DNA from: Arthrobacter castelli DSM 16402
GTDB lineage: Bacteria; Actinomycetota; Actinomycetes; Actinomycetales; Micrococcaceae
DNA: 64,000 nt
NCBI RefSeq assembly: GCF_000430705.1
Contig: NZ_AUMN01000003.1
Coordinates: 186,001-250,000, forward strand
Reading direction: 5' to 3'
Part shown: piece after piece, positions 54,371 through 62,382 of the stretch
How positions within the stretch are numbered: position 1 is the stretch's first letter
How the letters are laid out: each line of letters begins with the position of its first letter
Notes under the pieces: generated by a model
The model's input: only the letters and a program-made list of their open reading frames with translations
What the model was told of the DNA's origin: nothing
Databases searched by the model: none
Program-made: the position numbers and the translations under genes

Positions 54371-55296
54371 CGCACCGCGGCGCCGGCATCTTCGGCCACC
54401 AGGTCCGCATTGATGGCGGCCGCAGCCGAGGCTCCGGCTCCCGTGGCCACGCTGATCATCGCGCCGAGGTCGCTGACATTCCCAGCCGCCCACACGCCCG
54501 GGAGCTCCGTCCGTCCCATCTGTCCGGTCTCGATGAACCGTCCCAAAGGGTGCTCTGTCAATGTCCCACCCAGCTGTTCGTACAATTCGGCACGGGCCAT
54601 GAAGCGAGGGGCCACTGCCAACGCATCCACTGGAAACTCATGACCGTCCTCAAGGACCGCCGCCCGAAGCACATTGTCCTCGCTGCGCAGCCGCTCCACC
54701 CGGCCACTCACCACCCGCACATCCAAGGCGGCCAGCTGCTCCCATGCCTCGCTGTCCGGCTCGGGCATTTCGTGGAGGAAGAGCGTGACGTCGTCGCTGA
54801 GCTGGCGGAACAGCAGCGTTTGGTGGATGCTGAGTGGGCTGGTGCCCAGGATGCCGATTCGTTGTCCGCGCACTTCCCACCCGTGGCAGTAGGGGCAATG
54901 CAGCACGCTCTTGCCCCACAACTCCCATACACCGGGTACGTCCGGGAGTTCATCGGTCAGTCCCGTCGCGAGCAGCAGCCGGCAGGCGCTCACAGTGGAT
55001 CCGCCGGCCAGCTCGATGTCGAACCCTTCCTCCGTACGGCGGGTCGCGACAGCGGGATCGTCGCGGATTTCCGCTCCGTACTGTTGCGCTTCCCGCCGTC
55101 CGGCGGCCAGCAGGTCGAGCGGCGCTAACCCTTCCCGGCCGACCACGTTGTGGGCGCCGTCTGCCGGAGCGTTGCGGGGATCGCCGGCATCCAGCACGAC
55201 GACGGAGCGCAGGGAGCGTGCCAGCGTCACCGCGGCGGCGAGACCCGCTGCGCCGCCTCCGATAATTGCCACTTCATGGGTCAGATTCGTGTTCAT
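54346..55296 (-). CDS. Thioredoxin-reductase-like flavoprotein with CPYC active site
   Basis: A 316-residue NAD(P)/FAD-dependent disulfide oxidoreductase: FAD site EVAIIGGGAAGLAAAVTLA, redox-active CPYCHGWE (Cys 134 and 137), second nucleotide region IGILGTSPLSI and C-terminal GVWAAGNVSDLG. CPYC replaces the CATC of thioredoxin reductase and is seen in a subgroup linked to this type of methyltransferase gene. The second GxGxxG is degenerate (LGTSPLS), so NADPH binding may differ. It follows the His-rich methyltransferase by 74 bases on the same strand. ATG 55296 follows GAAGAGGTA. Confidence 0.85.
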   Translation of the reverse strand: MNTNLTHEVAIIGGGAAGLAAAVTLARSLRSVVVLDAGDPRNAPADGAHNVVGREGLAPLDLLAAGRREAQQYGAEIRDDPAVATRRTEEGFDIELAGGSTVSACRLLLATGLTDELPDVPGVWELWGKSVLHCPYCHGWEVRGQRIGILGTSPLSIHQTLLFRQLSDDVTLFLHEMPEPDSEAWEQLAALDVRVVSGRVERLRSEDNVLRAAVLEDGHEFPVDALAVAPRFMARAELYEQLGGTLTEHPLGRFIETGQMGRTELPGVWAAGNVSDLGAMISVATGAGASAAAAINADLVAEDAGAAVRALSPGAP

Positions 55297-55370
55297 TTCA
55301 ATACCTCTTCAATCGGGTAGTTAGGAGGAGCGGGGGCGGGCGCAGCGCCGACTCGGCGGTTTCAGTGACC

Positions 55371-56339
55371 TTAGGCACGGCGGGCAGCCCACGCTGTGCG
55401 GGCGACGCGCACCTTCAGATCGTCCCGGCGCAGCAGGCTCTCGTCGCTGTCCGTCGCGAGAACCCGGTCCAGGGCATTCAGGTCTTGAGGATCCAGCTGG
55501 CCGTCGAGAGCTGGGCGCATCCGCCGCAGGTAGCCGTCTGCGTAGCGGCTGGTAGCCGACGACGGCGGCCCCTCCTTGGCGGCTGTGCCAGTTGCTGCCA
55601 TTGCCCCGGGGTGCGCCACTTCGTCGGCCTTCGGATTTTCGCCGGACTCGGCCACGAAGCTGCGTTCGGCGGCGACCGTGAAGCCTGCCTGTTCAAGATG
55701 GGAGCGCCAGTTTGGGTGGGCATTCCAGCCTTGCTGCGCCAGAGCCTCGTGGCACCTGGTCTCCAGGCCCGGCCGGGCTGTTTCGACGTCGTCGGGCAGG
55801 AACCGGGGCAGGCTGTCCATTTCCAGCACCACCAAAAGCCCGCCGGGATTCAGCGCGGCGTAAACATCGGCGAGCACGCGGTCCGGAGACGCAACTTCGT
55901 GCAATGACGACGCCGCCCACACCACATCCGCTGCCCCGGCCTGCGGCCAGCCTGCATCCAGATCGGCCTGCAGGAGACGGACTCGGTCCGCGATACCGTG
56001 TTCAGCCGCGGCCGCCTGGACCCGGTCAAGCATCGATTCCGACACGTCGACCGCGACCACTTCGGCCCGCGTGAAGCGCTCCGCAAGTGCCACCGTCCCG
56101 GTGCCGGTGCCCGCGCCCATATCCACGACGATGCGCGGATCCGTTGGAGCATATTGCGCCGCCCAGCGGGTCACTTCGTCGAGATAGGGCCCGAGGACTC
56201 GTGCGTCAAGATCCAATAGTTCCGCGTGGGAAGCGGCATTGCCTTCAGGGCCGTCCATACAGGGATGGCCCGTGCCGTGGTCTGCGTCGTGGTGGTGGTG
56301 TTTGCCGTGGTGTTTGCCGTGGTGGTGATGATGTGCCAT
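55371..56339 (-). CDS. Class I SAM methyltransferase with His-rich N-terminus
   Basis: A 322-residue methyltransferase. Residues 1-25 are a His-rich metal-binding-like leader (five His in a row at the start, 13 His in the first 25). Motif I is VVDMGAGTGTGTVALAERF near residue 72, followed by VVAVDVSESMLDRV and VVWAASSLHEV. The C-terminal third is a substrate-binding region with no known label. It sits between the CPYC flavoprotein and a divergent XRE-cupin regulator, an arrangement seen in other actinobacteria (recollection). ATG 56339. Metal or oxidant handling is an inference from the His leader and partner. Confidence 0.82.
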   Translation of the reverse strand: MAHHHHHGKHHGKHHHHDADHGTGHPCMDGPEGNAASHAELLDLDARVLGPYLDEVTRWAAQYAPTDPRIVVDMGAGTGTGTVALAERFTRAEVVAVDVSESMLDRVQAAAAEHGIADRVRLLQADLDAGWPQAGAADVVWAASSLHEVASPDRVLADVYAALNPGGLLVVLEMDSLPRFLPDDVETARPGLETRCHEALAQQGWNAHPNWRSHLEQAGFTVAAERSFVAESGENPKADEVAHPGAMAATGTAAKEGPPSSATSRYADGYLRRMRPALDGQLDPQDLNALDRVLATDSDESLLRRDDLKVRVARTAWAARRA

Positions 56340-56386
56340 GGCTCCAGATTAGCCTCGGTGTGCGTACTAGGCATACAATATTGCTT

Positions 56387-56977
56387 ATGACGCAAGAACT
56401 CGCCTTGGACACAGTGATCCGTAAACGCATCCGCGGCCTCCGGCTGGCGCGCGGCTGGTCCCTGGACGCCCTCGCGGCGCGCTGCTATCTCAGTCCTTCC
56501 AACCTGAGCCGCATCGAAACCGGGCACCGACGCATCGCCCTGGACCAGCTGGTTCCTATTGCAAGAGCCCTGGACACCACACTTGATCAGCTCGTCGAAT
56601 CCACCGAAGACGAGGACGTGGTGATCAGGCCGGAGCCGTCTCATGCGCGGGGGAGGACGACCTGGCTGCTCTCCAGCGAAGAGACCCTCCACGGCGTGAC
56701 AGTGGCCAAGATGCGGATCACCGACGATCAGCCGGCAGGTGGTGAAGAGGCGGGGGTGCATCCCGGACGTGAATGGTTCACTGTCTTGTCAGGAACGGCC
56801 CGGCTGCAACTGGGGGAGCGGACCATCCTGGTCGAAGCGGGCGACGCCGCTGAATTCTCCACTATGGTCCCGCATGCGATCACCGGCCACGATGGCCCGG
56901 TGGAGATTCTCACCATTTTTGACCACGACGGCGAACGCGCCCACCTGCACGTCACAGACGAGGCCCCTGCTTCGTGA
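56387..56977 (+). CDS. XRE-type HTH regulator with cupin sensor domain
   Basis: A 196-residue protein: helix-turn-helix (about 12-65, IRGLRLARGWSLDALAARC then LSPSNLSRIETGHRRIALDQL) and a cupin_2 domain (about 100-190, GVHPGREWFTVLSGTARLQLG, then AGDAAEF and HAITGHDGPVEILTIFD). The cupin would sense a ligand or metal. It is divergent from the His-rich methyltransferase with only 47 bases between start codons, so it should control that module. A loose palindrome TGTGCGT/GCATACA in the gap may be its site. ATG 56387. Confidence 0.88.
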   Translation: MTQELALDTVIRKRIRGLRLARGWSLDALAARCYLSPSNLSRIETGHRRIALDQLVPIARALDTTLDQLVESTEDEDVVIRPEPSHARGRTTWLLSSEETLHGVTVAKMRITDDQPAGGEEAGVHPGREWFTVLSGTARLQLGERTILVEAGDAAEFSTMVPHAITGHDGPVEILTIFDHDGERAHLHVTDEAPAS

Positions 56978-57113
56978 CCTTGAGCGGCCTGGTCGGCGGC
57001 CGGACGCGATGAAGGTGACGAGGCGAAGGGGCGGCATGACCCCATATCAGGTGCTGCAGCCTGCAGAGGCTTGAGCCGGTCACCGAAGAGCACTGTGCTG
57101 CATACTGGGGAGC

Positions 57114-58142
57114 ATGACCAGCCCGACGAACAGGCAGCAGGCCGAAGCCGTACGAACTGCGTTGGGGGACGACGTCGTCGAATATTCTGCCACGTCCATT
57201 TACGAGTGGGGGCAGGTGTTCAAAGCCCGGCTTGCGGTTGCCGGAGGAGATGCGGTTGACGCCGTCGTGAAACCCACACTGTCGGAGCCCGAAGAAGCAG
57301 CCGCCTTGGGGCAATGGCAACGCCACGTATGCGCAGCAGGCCTGTGGAGCGTGCAGCCGCTGGAACTTCAGACCGTTGAGCTTCCGCTGACCGCGGGGGA
57401 TACAACCTGGATGGCCTACCCGTGGATCGAGGGATCGCCGTGGTCCGGAACTGTCGAATCGATCAATGCTGCGGGCCGCGGCCTCGGCCTGCTACACGCG
57501 GCGTCTTCGACTTTCAACGGCGTTGGAATGCCGGATTTCGATTGGCCCGTGTTCAGCCAGGAGTCGGTGGATGAAGACGTTGAAGCCATTGGGCGGGCCT
57601 GCCGGGATCAGGCCGGCCACCTGGATTCCGGTGGCTATCCAGTGGACTCAGCTTCTGCCGCTTCGCGATGGACCCGGGAGTTGCGCGCTTTCCACGGTGA
57701 AACCTTGCCTGCCATCCGGGATGCCTCCCTGCCCACGTATCCGGTGAGTCTCGACTACCGTGCCGCCAACCTCATCTATGCAGCAGATGGACAACCCCCT
57801 GCGTTCATCGATTTCGAAAATGGTGAGGTGGCGCCGAGATTACTCGATGTGGCGGTGTCGGTATTGCTCTTCGCCAGTGAGTCTGAGAGCAACCCCGGGC
57901 GCCTCTTTACCCAAAAGGAGTGGAAGGCGTATTTGGCCGGATACCTGGAGGCTGCCCCGGCGCTGACTGACCAAGAGGTTGCCTTATGGCCGGAGGCGCT
58001 GAAATATATGCGCCTCGAATGGGGCACATGGCATCTGACGGACGGAGCGGAGTGGGATTTTCCCGGCGAGGGCAGCTTCCTCCGCGACCTCCTGACCCTT
58101 CAGGAAACAACGCGCTTCCCGCTGGAGCTGAATAGTGCTTAG
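57114..58142 (+). CDS. Phosphotransferase-fold protein with altered catalytic loop
   Basis: A 342-residue APH/kinase-like protein. ATP-lobe cues are VVKPTLSEPEE (Lys) and WMAYPWIEGSPWSG as the hinge; the catalytic loop reads PVSLDYRAANLIY, where HGD has become SLD, but the Asp and Asn remain; the metal loop is AFIDFENGEVAPRLLDVA. It may be an active variant. No substrate is known. ATG 57114. Its stop at 58142 overlaps the convergent AlaX-like gene by 4 bases. Confidence 0.75.
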   Translation: MTSPTNRQQAEAVRTALGDDVVEYSATSIYEWGQVFKARLAVAGGDAVDAVVKPTLSEPEEAAALGQWQRHVCAAGLWSVQPLELQTVELPLTAGDTTWMAYPWIEGSPWSGTVESINAAGRGLGLLHAASSTFNGVGMPDFDWPVFSQESVDEDVEAIGRACRDQAGHLDSGGYPVDSASAASRWTRELRAFHGETLPAIRDASLPTYPVSLDYRAANLIYAADGQPPAFIDFENGEVAPRLLDVAVSVLLFASESESNPGRLFTQKEWKAYLAGYLEAAPALTDQEVALWPEALKYMRLEWGTWHLTDGAEWDFPGEGSFLRDLLTLQETTRFPLELNSA

Positions 58143-59014
58143 GCCGGCGCCGCCGTCGTTTCCATTCGCAGCACCGGCGTGCCGGAGGCGTCTTCGATAC
58201 TCAGCGCCACTCTCACCGACGACACTTCCTCCAGGCTGTCCAGATGCGTTCCCCCGCAGGGAATCCGCACCGTATGGTCCGGCAGTTCGCACACCCAGTA
58301 GCGCACGTCGGTGAGTGCGCTGCCTTCCCGCTCGATCCGCACTGCAGCACCGGACCCGATCCAGGAGGCGAGGGCCCCGTTAATGGCGCCTTCCAGCTCC
58401 GCCAGTTCGTCGGGGACACCGTCGGTGATGAACCCTTTGCGCCGCAGCGATTTGCCCATCCGATAGGTGTCCACTGATCCGTTCGGCACGATCGTCGAAA
58501 CGTCGATGGCCAGCCCGTCGAAGTCCGGCTCGCCCCTGCCATCGGCCCGGGCGTCCTTCTTCCAGCGGTGAGCCATCGCCTGGTTCAACGCCAGCGAGGC
58601 AACGTGGCAGGCGGTGTGTCCGGCCGATATCGCGGCGCGATAATCTTCATCGACCTCGACCTGCACCTCGTCGCCTTCTGCCAGCCCGCCGTCGTCGTCA
58701 ACCAGGTGCGCGACCGCGAAAGTCCACCCCTCGGCGCCCTTCTTCGCCGGAATCTGCTCGCCGGTATACAACTGGGTTCCATCTGTCGCCGCCGTGACGC
58801 AATCACTGACCCGGGTCGGCGACCCGTCTTTTCGGATGACGGCGCGGTCCGGCCCCTGGTCAGGCCACGCGGCATCGACTGGGTGGCAGGGGGTGGAATC
58901 CAGCAGCACCGCCGTTGAACCGTCACCTTGCGGCGCAAGATGTACGACGACGGCAGTTCCGTGGACAGCGCCGGCGGGGTAGGTCACGGTGGTCGGTTCG
59001 AGGGGAAGTGTCAC
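58139..59014 (-). CDS. AlaX-type alanyl-tRNA editing protein
   Basis: A 291-residue trans-editing enzyme related to the alanyl/threonyl-tRNA synthetase editing domain. The zinc motifs are GHTACHVAS (HxxxH) near residue 133 and IPCGGTHLDS (CxxxH) near 250; EDYRAAISAGHTACH is the family core. The N-terminal ~110 residues form the barrel of longer AlaX proteins. It should hydrolyse mischarged Ser- or Gly-tRNA-Ala. The start is GTG 59014. It runs convergent to the phosphotransferase-fold gene. Confidence 0.9.
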   Translation of the reverse strand: MTLPLEPTTVTYPAGAVHGTAVVVHLAPQGDGSTAVLLDSTPCHPVDAAWPDQGPDRAVIRKDGSPTRVSDCVTAATDGTQLYTGEQIPAKKGAEGWTFAVAHLVDDDGGLAEGDEVQVEVDEDYRAAISAGHTACHVASLALNQAMAHRWKKDARADGRGEPDFDGLAIDVSTIVPNGSVDTYRMGKSLRRKGFITDGVPDELAELEGAINGALASWIGSGAAVRIEREGSALTDVRYWVCELPDHTVRIPCGGTHLDSLEEVSSVRVALSIEDASGTPVLRMETTAAPA

Positions 59015-59106
59015 GCCGATCCTTCCGGGGGTTGCAGGGTCACGGGGCGTTGCAGGGGTTGCGGGGGCTGTCTCAGGTTACCGCGGGTCTCCGGTGGTGG
59101 GCGGGC

Positions 59107-59604
59107 TCATTCCATCCCCGCGAGCAGTGGCTGCGCGCGGTAGGGAATGTGTTCGTGCAGCACGAGTTCAGTTTCGGTGCGGAGGACTCCCTTGATGCGC
59201 AGGATGAACCGGAGCGCGCTTTGCAGGTGATGGGTGTCCGTGGCCGCCACGCGGCACCAGATGTCGCCGCGGCCGGCGATTTCGCTGACCTCCAGCACCT
59301 GGGCGTGCGTGCGCAGGGCGGCGATGACGCCGTCGAGCTGGCGGTGGTTGACCTCGATGGTGACGAAGGCGACGACGTCGTAGCCGAGCACCTCCAGATC
59401 GATTTCCCGGCCGCCATTGCGCAGAATTCCGGTGCGCAGCAGCCGTTTGACCCGTGCCTGGGCCGTATTTCGGGCGATGGACAGCGACTGGCTCAGCTCG
59501 CCGATCTGCGCCCTCGGGTCCCGGATCAGCTCGAGCAGCAGTCTGCGGTCCATCGAATCGAGCTTGCTCACAGCGATCACTCCAGCATCGTCGGCGGTGC
59601 ACAT
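59107..59604 (-). CDS. Lrp/AsnC-family transcriptional regulator
   Basis: A 165-residue regulator: HTH LDSMDRRLLLELIRDPRAQIGELSQSLSIARNTAQARVKRLL in pieces (about residues 18-60) and a RAM effector domain (about 75-155, VVAFVTIEVNHRQLDGVIAAL, AGRGDIWCRVAATD). Such proteins sense amino acids or other small ligands. I chose ATG 59604. It is divergent from the MFS exporter at 59732, 127 bases apart, and likely regulates it. The shared region has a small palindrome, CATA/TATG around TCG at 59630-59640. Confidence 0.88.
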   Translation of the reverse strand: MCTADDAGVIAVSKLDSMDRRLLLELIRDPRAQIGELSQSLSIARNTAQARVKRLLRTGILRNGGREIDLEVLGYDVVAFVTIEVNHRQLDGVIAALRTHAQVLEVSEIAGRGDIWCRVAATDTHHLQSALRFILRIKGVLRTETELVLHEHIPYRAQPLLAGME

Positions 59605-59731
59605 TTTGAGTATTTTGCTCAGTGCGAAGCATATCGTATGTCTGAATAGGCGCAGCTGCCTCATTATGGAGTGGAAATTGGTCGAGTTTCGAGCAAACAC
59701 TGGATCGGTTGCTGACTGTGAGGCAGGTGAG

Positions 59732-60973
59732 ATGACGGTACTGAGTGAACTGCGGATGCGGCCGGCAATGGCCGAACATGCCGGCTGGGACGCATCAGTG
59801 CGGACCCGGTTGGTGCTCTCCGCCGTCGTACTGACCCTTTTGCTGATCGGCGCCAACCTGGCCACGCCGCTGTATCCGCTGCTGCAGGTGCAACTGGGGC
59901 TGACGTCCCTGGATATCACTGTCGCGTTCGCGGCCTACGTATTCAGCCTGGTGGCCGGTCTGCTGCTGGTCGGCCACTGGTCGGACCACATTGGACGGCG
60001 GGCCGCACTGTGCGTCGCGATCGTCATCGCGCTGGCCGGCGGACTGGTGTTTGGTTATGCCAACAGCCTGGCCATGTTGATTGCCGGCCGTGCGCTGCAG
60101 GGGGCCGCCGTCGCGCTTGCCACCGGTGCCAGTGCCGCCGCGCTGCGCGAATTGCTGCCCCGGCATCCCGAATGGGCCTCACGCTTCACCCTGTTGGTCT
60201 CGGCCGGAGGCGTGGCCGCCGGACCGGCAATCGGGGGAGTGCTTTCCACGCTTCCCGACCCGGAACGCACGCCCTTCATGATCCATACCGCGGCACTTGT
60301 GGCACTGTTGATTCCACTGCTGGTGCTCAAGGCCCGACCCGCTATCAAGCCCGCTTCAGGGCAGGCTGCGGCAGCGTTGAAACCGCGCCGGCCGTCGATC
60401 TCCCGCGATGCCCGCGGTGCGTTCTGGATGGCCTCACTGGTTGGTTTTACCAGCTTCGCTGTGTTCGGGTTTTTCCTGTCCCTGGCCCCGACCTACTTCG
60501 CGCAGATCGCCGGGACGGATTCGCGTCCGGTGGTCGGTCTGCTCGCGGCACTGGTGCTGGGCAGTTCGGCAGTGAGTCAACTGCTGGCCATGCGCGGCCG
60601 GTATCTGGTCCCTGCCGGGCTGGCAGGGATGGGAATCTCGGTGCTGTTGGTGGCTGCGGCCGGCTGGACCGGCAGCATTGTTCTGCTGATTGCGGCAAGC
60701 GTGGCCGCCGGCCTGTGCCAAGGCGCGGCCTTCCGGGTGGTATTCAACGAGGTGGCCAACCGGATCGAGGCTGGACGGCACGCCCAGATCATCAGCACCA
60801 TCTACGTCATCACCTACCTGGGCAGTGCCCTGCCGGTGATCGGGCTCGGGGCGGCGGCAGGGGCATGGGGACTTTCGACGTCGGTGAGCTGGTTTGCCGG
60901 AGCCATCGCCTTAATGTGCCTGGCTCTGGCATGGGTCGGGCTCCGGAAGGCAAAGGCGCCGTCCAGCGCCTGA
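59732..60973 (+). CDS. MFS exporter
   Basis: A 413-residue 12-helix permease. The loop 2-3 motif LLLVGHWSDHIGRRAALC near residue 75 and GASAAALRELLPRH are typical of the drug-exporter group. The substrate is unknown. ATG 59732 follows AGGTGAG; ATG 59756 is an alternative. Divergent from an Lrp-type regulator, which suggests amino-acid or drug export under its control. Confidence 0.85.
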   Translation: MTVLSELRMRPAMAEHAGWDASVRTRLVLSAVVLTLLLIGANLATPLYPLLQVQLGLTSLDITVAFAAYVFSLVAGLLLVGHWSDHIGRRAALCVAIVIALAGGLVFGYANSLAMLIAGRALQGAAVALATGASAAALRELLPRHPEWASRFTLLVSAGGVAAGPAIGGVLSTLPDPERTPFMIHTAALVALLIPLLVLKARPAIKPASGQAAAALKPRRPSISRDARGAFWMASLVGFTSFAVFGFFLSLAPTYFAQIAGTDSRPVVGLLAALVLGSSAVSQLLAMRGRYLVPAGLAGMGISVLLVAAAGWTGSIVLLIAASVAAGLCQGAAFRVVFNEVANRIEAGRHAQIISTIYVITYLGSALPVIGLGAAAGAWGLSTSVSWFAGAIALMCLALAWVGLRKAKAPSSA

Positions 60974-60976
60974 GGC

Positions 60977-61207
60977 GTGTCGCAAGGCGCGGTCGCCTGC
61001 GGTCTGCGCCGTTCATGGGTGATTATCGGCGTCCCGATTGCTATCGTCGTGGTGGCAGCCGTCACACTGGCGGCACCCCGATTATCCAAGGAATTTCTTG
61101 AAATGGCCGCCGGCGGCGTTGATGGTGGTGGCTCCACTGGCCGCCTTCCGGTACACGACCGGTCCGAACGGCGTTCAGCTGTCTGCCAATGGGGGTATGA
61201 ACGGTGA
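60977..61207 (+). CDS. Possible small single-helix membrane protein, coupled to the FemX-like gene
   Basis: A 76-residue frame opened by GTG 60977, three bases after the MFS stop. A membrane helix VIIGVPIAIVVVAAVTLAA (about residues 15-33) follows Arg-Arg, then Gly-rich and Arg-rich sequence. Its stop overlaps the FemX-like start by 4 bases (GTGA), the type of overlap used for translational coupling. There is no recognised family and the last 30 residues look un-gene-like. It could instead be leader RNA with a chance frame. Confidence 0.35.
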   Translation: MSQGAVACGLRRSWVIIGVPIAIVVVAAVTLAAPRLSKEFLEMAAGGVDGGGSTGRLPVHDRSERRSAVCQWGYER

Positions 61208-62283
61208 AGTATTTAGCACGTAAAGCGACTGCTCGGGGCTGCGGGCGGGGACGTCCGGCAACTGAGTCGGAGGTATCGCGGTGGAATCAGTTGATCGCCC
61301 GCAACCCCGATGGCGGCAACGTATTCCAGGGCCGCGATTTCGTTGAGCACAAAACCCTGACCGGTTGGCGGGCCAAGTACGCCAACGTTGACGATGTCGC
61401 AGTCTCCATCCTGGAGAAACCCGTGCCTGGCCTGGGCAAGCTCTGGTACATCCCCAAAGGTCCGGGCGTGGCCCGTACCGAGCAGTTGGCTCGAATCGTG
61501 CCTTCGTTGAATTCACTGGCACAGGCCAGCGGCGCATTTGCGGTGAAGGTCGAGCCCGAGATCCAGGCCGGCAGCGCTACCCGCGGCCGCTTCACCGGCA
61601 TGGGGCTGGTGAAGGTTCCGGATGTGCAGCCGAACAGTTCCACGGTCGTTGTCGACATTGACAGGCCGGTGGACGAGGTTGTTGCAGGGTTCAAAGGCAA
61701 GACCCGTTCGCACATCAGGGCTGCAGAGCGGGCCGGCGTGACGACCACGGTGGTTCCCGCCACGGACGCGAACTGCGCGCATTTTTACCGGCTCCTTGCC
61801 GAGACTGCCGAGGGAAATTTCCGAATCCGGAGCGAGCGGTACTACCGCCTGTATTGGCAACGCCACGTCCGTTCGGGTACCGGGATGATGCTCTTCGCAA
61901 CCGTCGATGGACGGATTGTTGCCGCTGATTTCCTGATGCTGGTCGGGAACAAGGCTGCCCGGAAAGATGCCGCGAGCAGTCGCAATGACAAGATCCGCGG
62001 GGCAGCTGCCCTGTTGGAAGTGGAGGCGGTCAATTCGCTGCGTGAAGCGGGGATCGCCGAATATGACCTGTGTGGCGCGCCTCCGTCTGCGGAAGCGAGA
62101 AACCGCGATCATCCACTTCATGGGGTCGGCGCTTTCAAAACAGGATTCAACAATGACATCACCGATTATGTGGGGACTTGGGAGCAGCCAATCGCCACGC
62201 TGTCCCACGCCCTGTGGAGGAAAGCCGGGGAGCGGGCGGCGCTGTCGATACATAACCGGCTGCATGGCGAAAACTACTATTAG
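61204..62283 (+). CDS. FemABX-family peptidyltransferase (lipid II interpeptide-bridge type)
   Basis: A 359-residue tandem-GNAT protein of the Fem family. ESEVSRWNQLIARNPDGGNVFQG is the first conserved block, KTRSHIRAAERAGVTTTVV carries the family's basic helix, and EGNFRIRSERYYRLYWQRH then EVEAVNSLREAGIAEYDLCG the second GNAT half. These enzymes add amino acids from aminoacyl-tRNA to lipid II to build wall cross-bridges, consistent with Micrococcales interpeptide bridges. GTG 61204 overlaps the preceding small frame. HGVGAFKTGF at the end is typical. Confidence 0.88.
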   Translation: MKYLARKATARGCGRGRPATESEVSRWNQLIARNPDGGNVFQGRDFVEHKTLTGWRAKYANVDDVAVSILEKPVPGLGKLWYIPKGPGVARTEQLARIVPSLNSLAQASGAFAVKVEPEIQAGSATRGRFTGMGLVKVPDVQPNSSTVVVDIDRPVDEVVAGFKGKTRSHIRAAERAGVTTTVVPATDANCAHFYRLLAETAEGNFRIRSERYYRLYWQRHVRSGTGMMLFATVDGRIVAADFLMLVGNKAARKDAASSRNDKIRGAAALLEVEAVNSLREAGIAEYDLCGAPPSAEARNRDHPLHGVGAFKTGFNNDITDYVGTWEQPIATLSHALWRKAGERAALSIHNRLHGENYY

Positions 62284-62382
62284 CGTAAACCTCGGATTAA
62301 TCGGGCAGGATTCCCGGGCTCTGGTGTCAGCCACTTCACCGCGGTGCGGTCGAGGCACCATACGAAAGCTACGCTGTCACCT

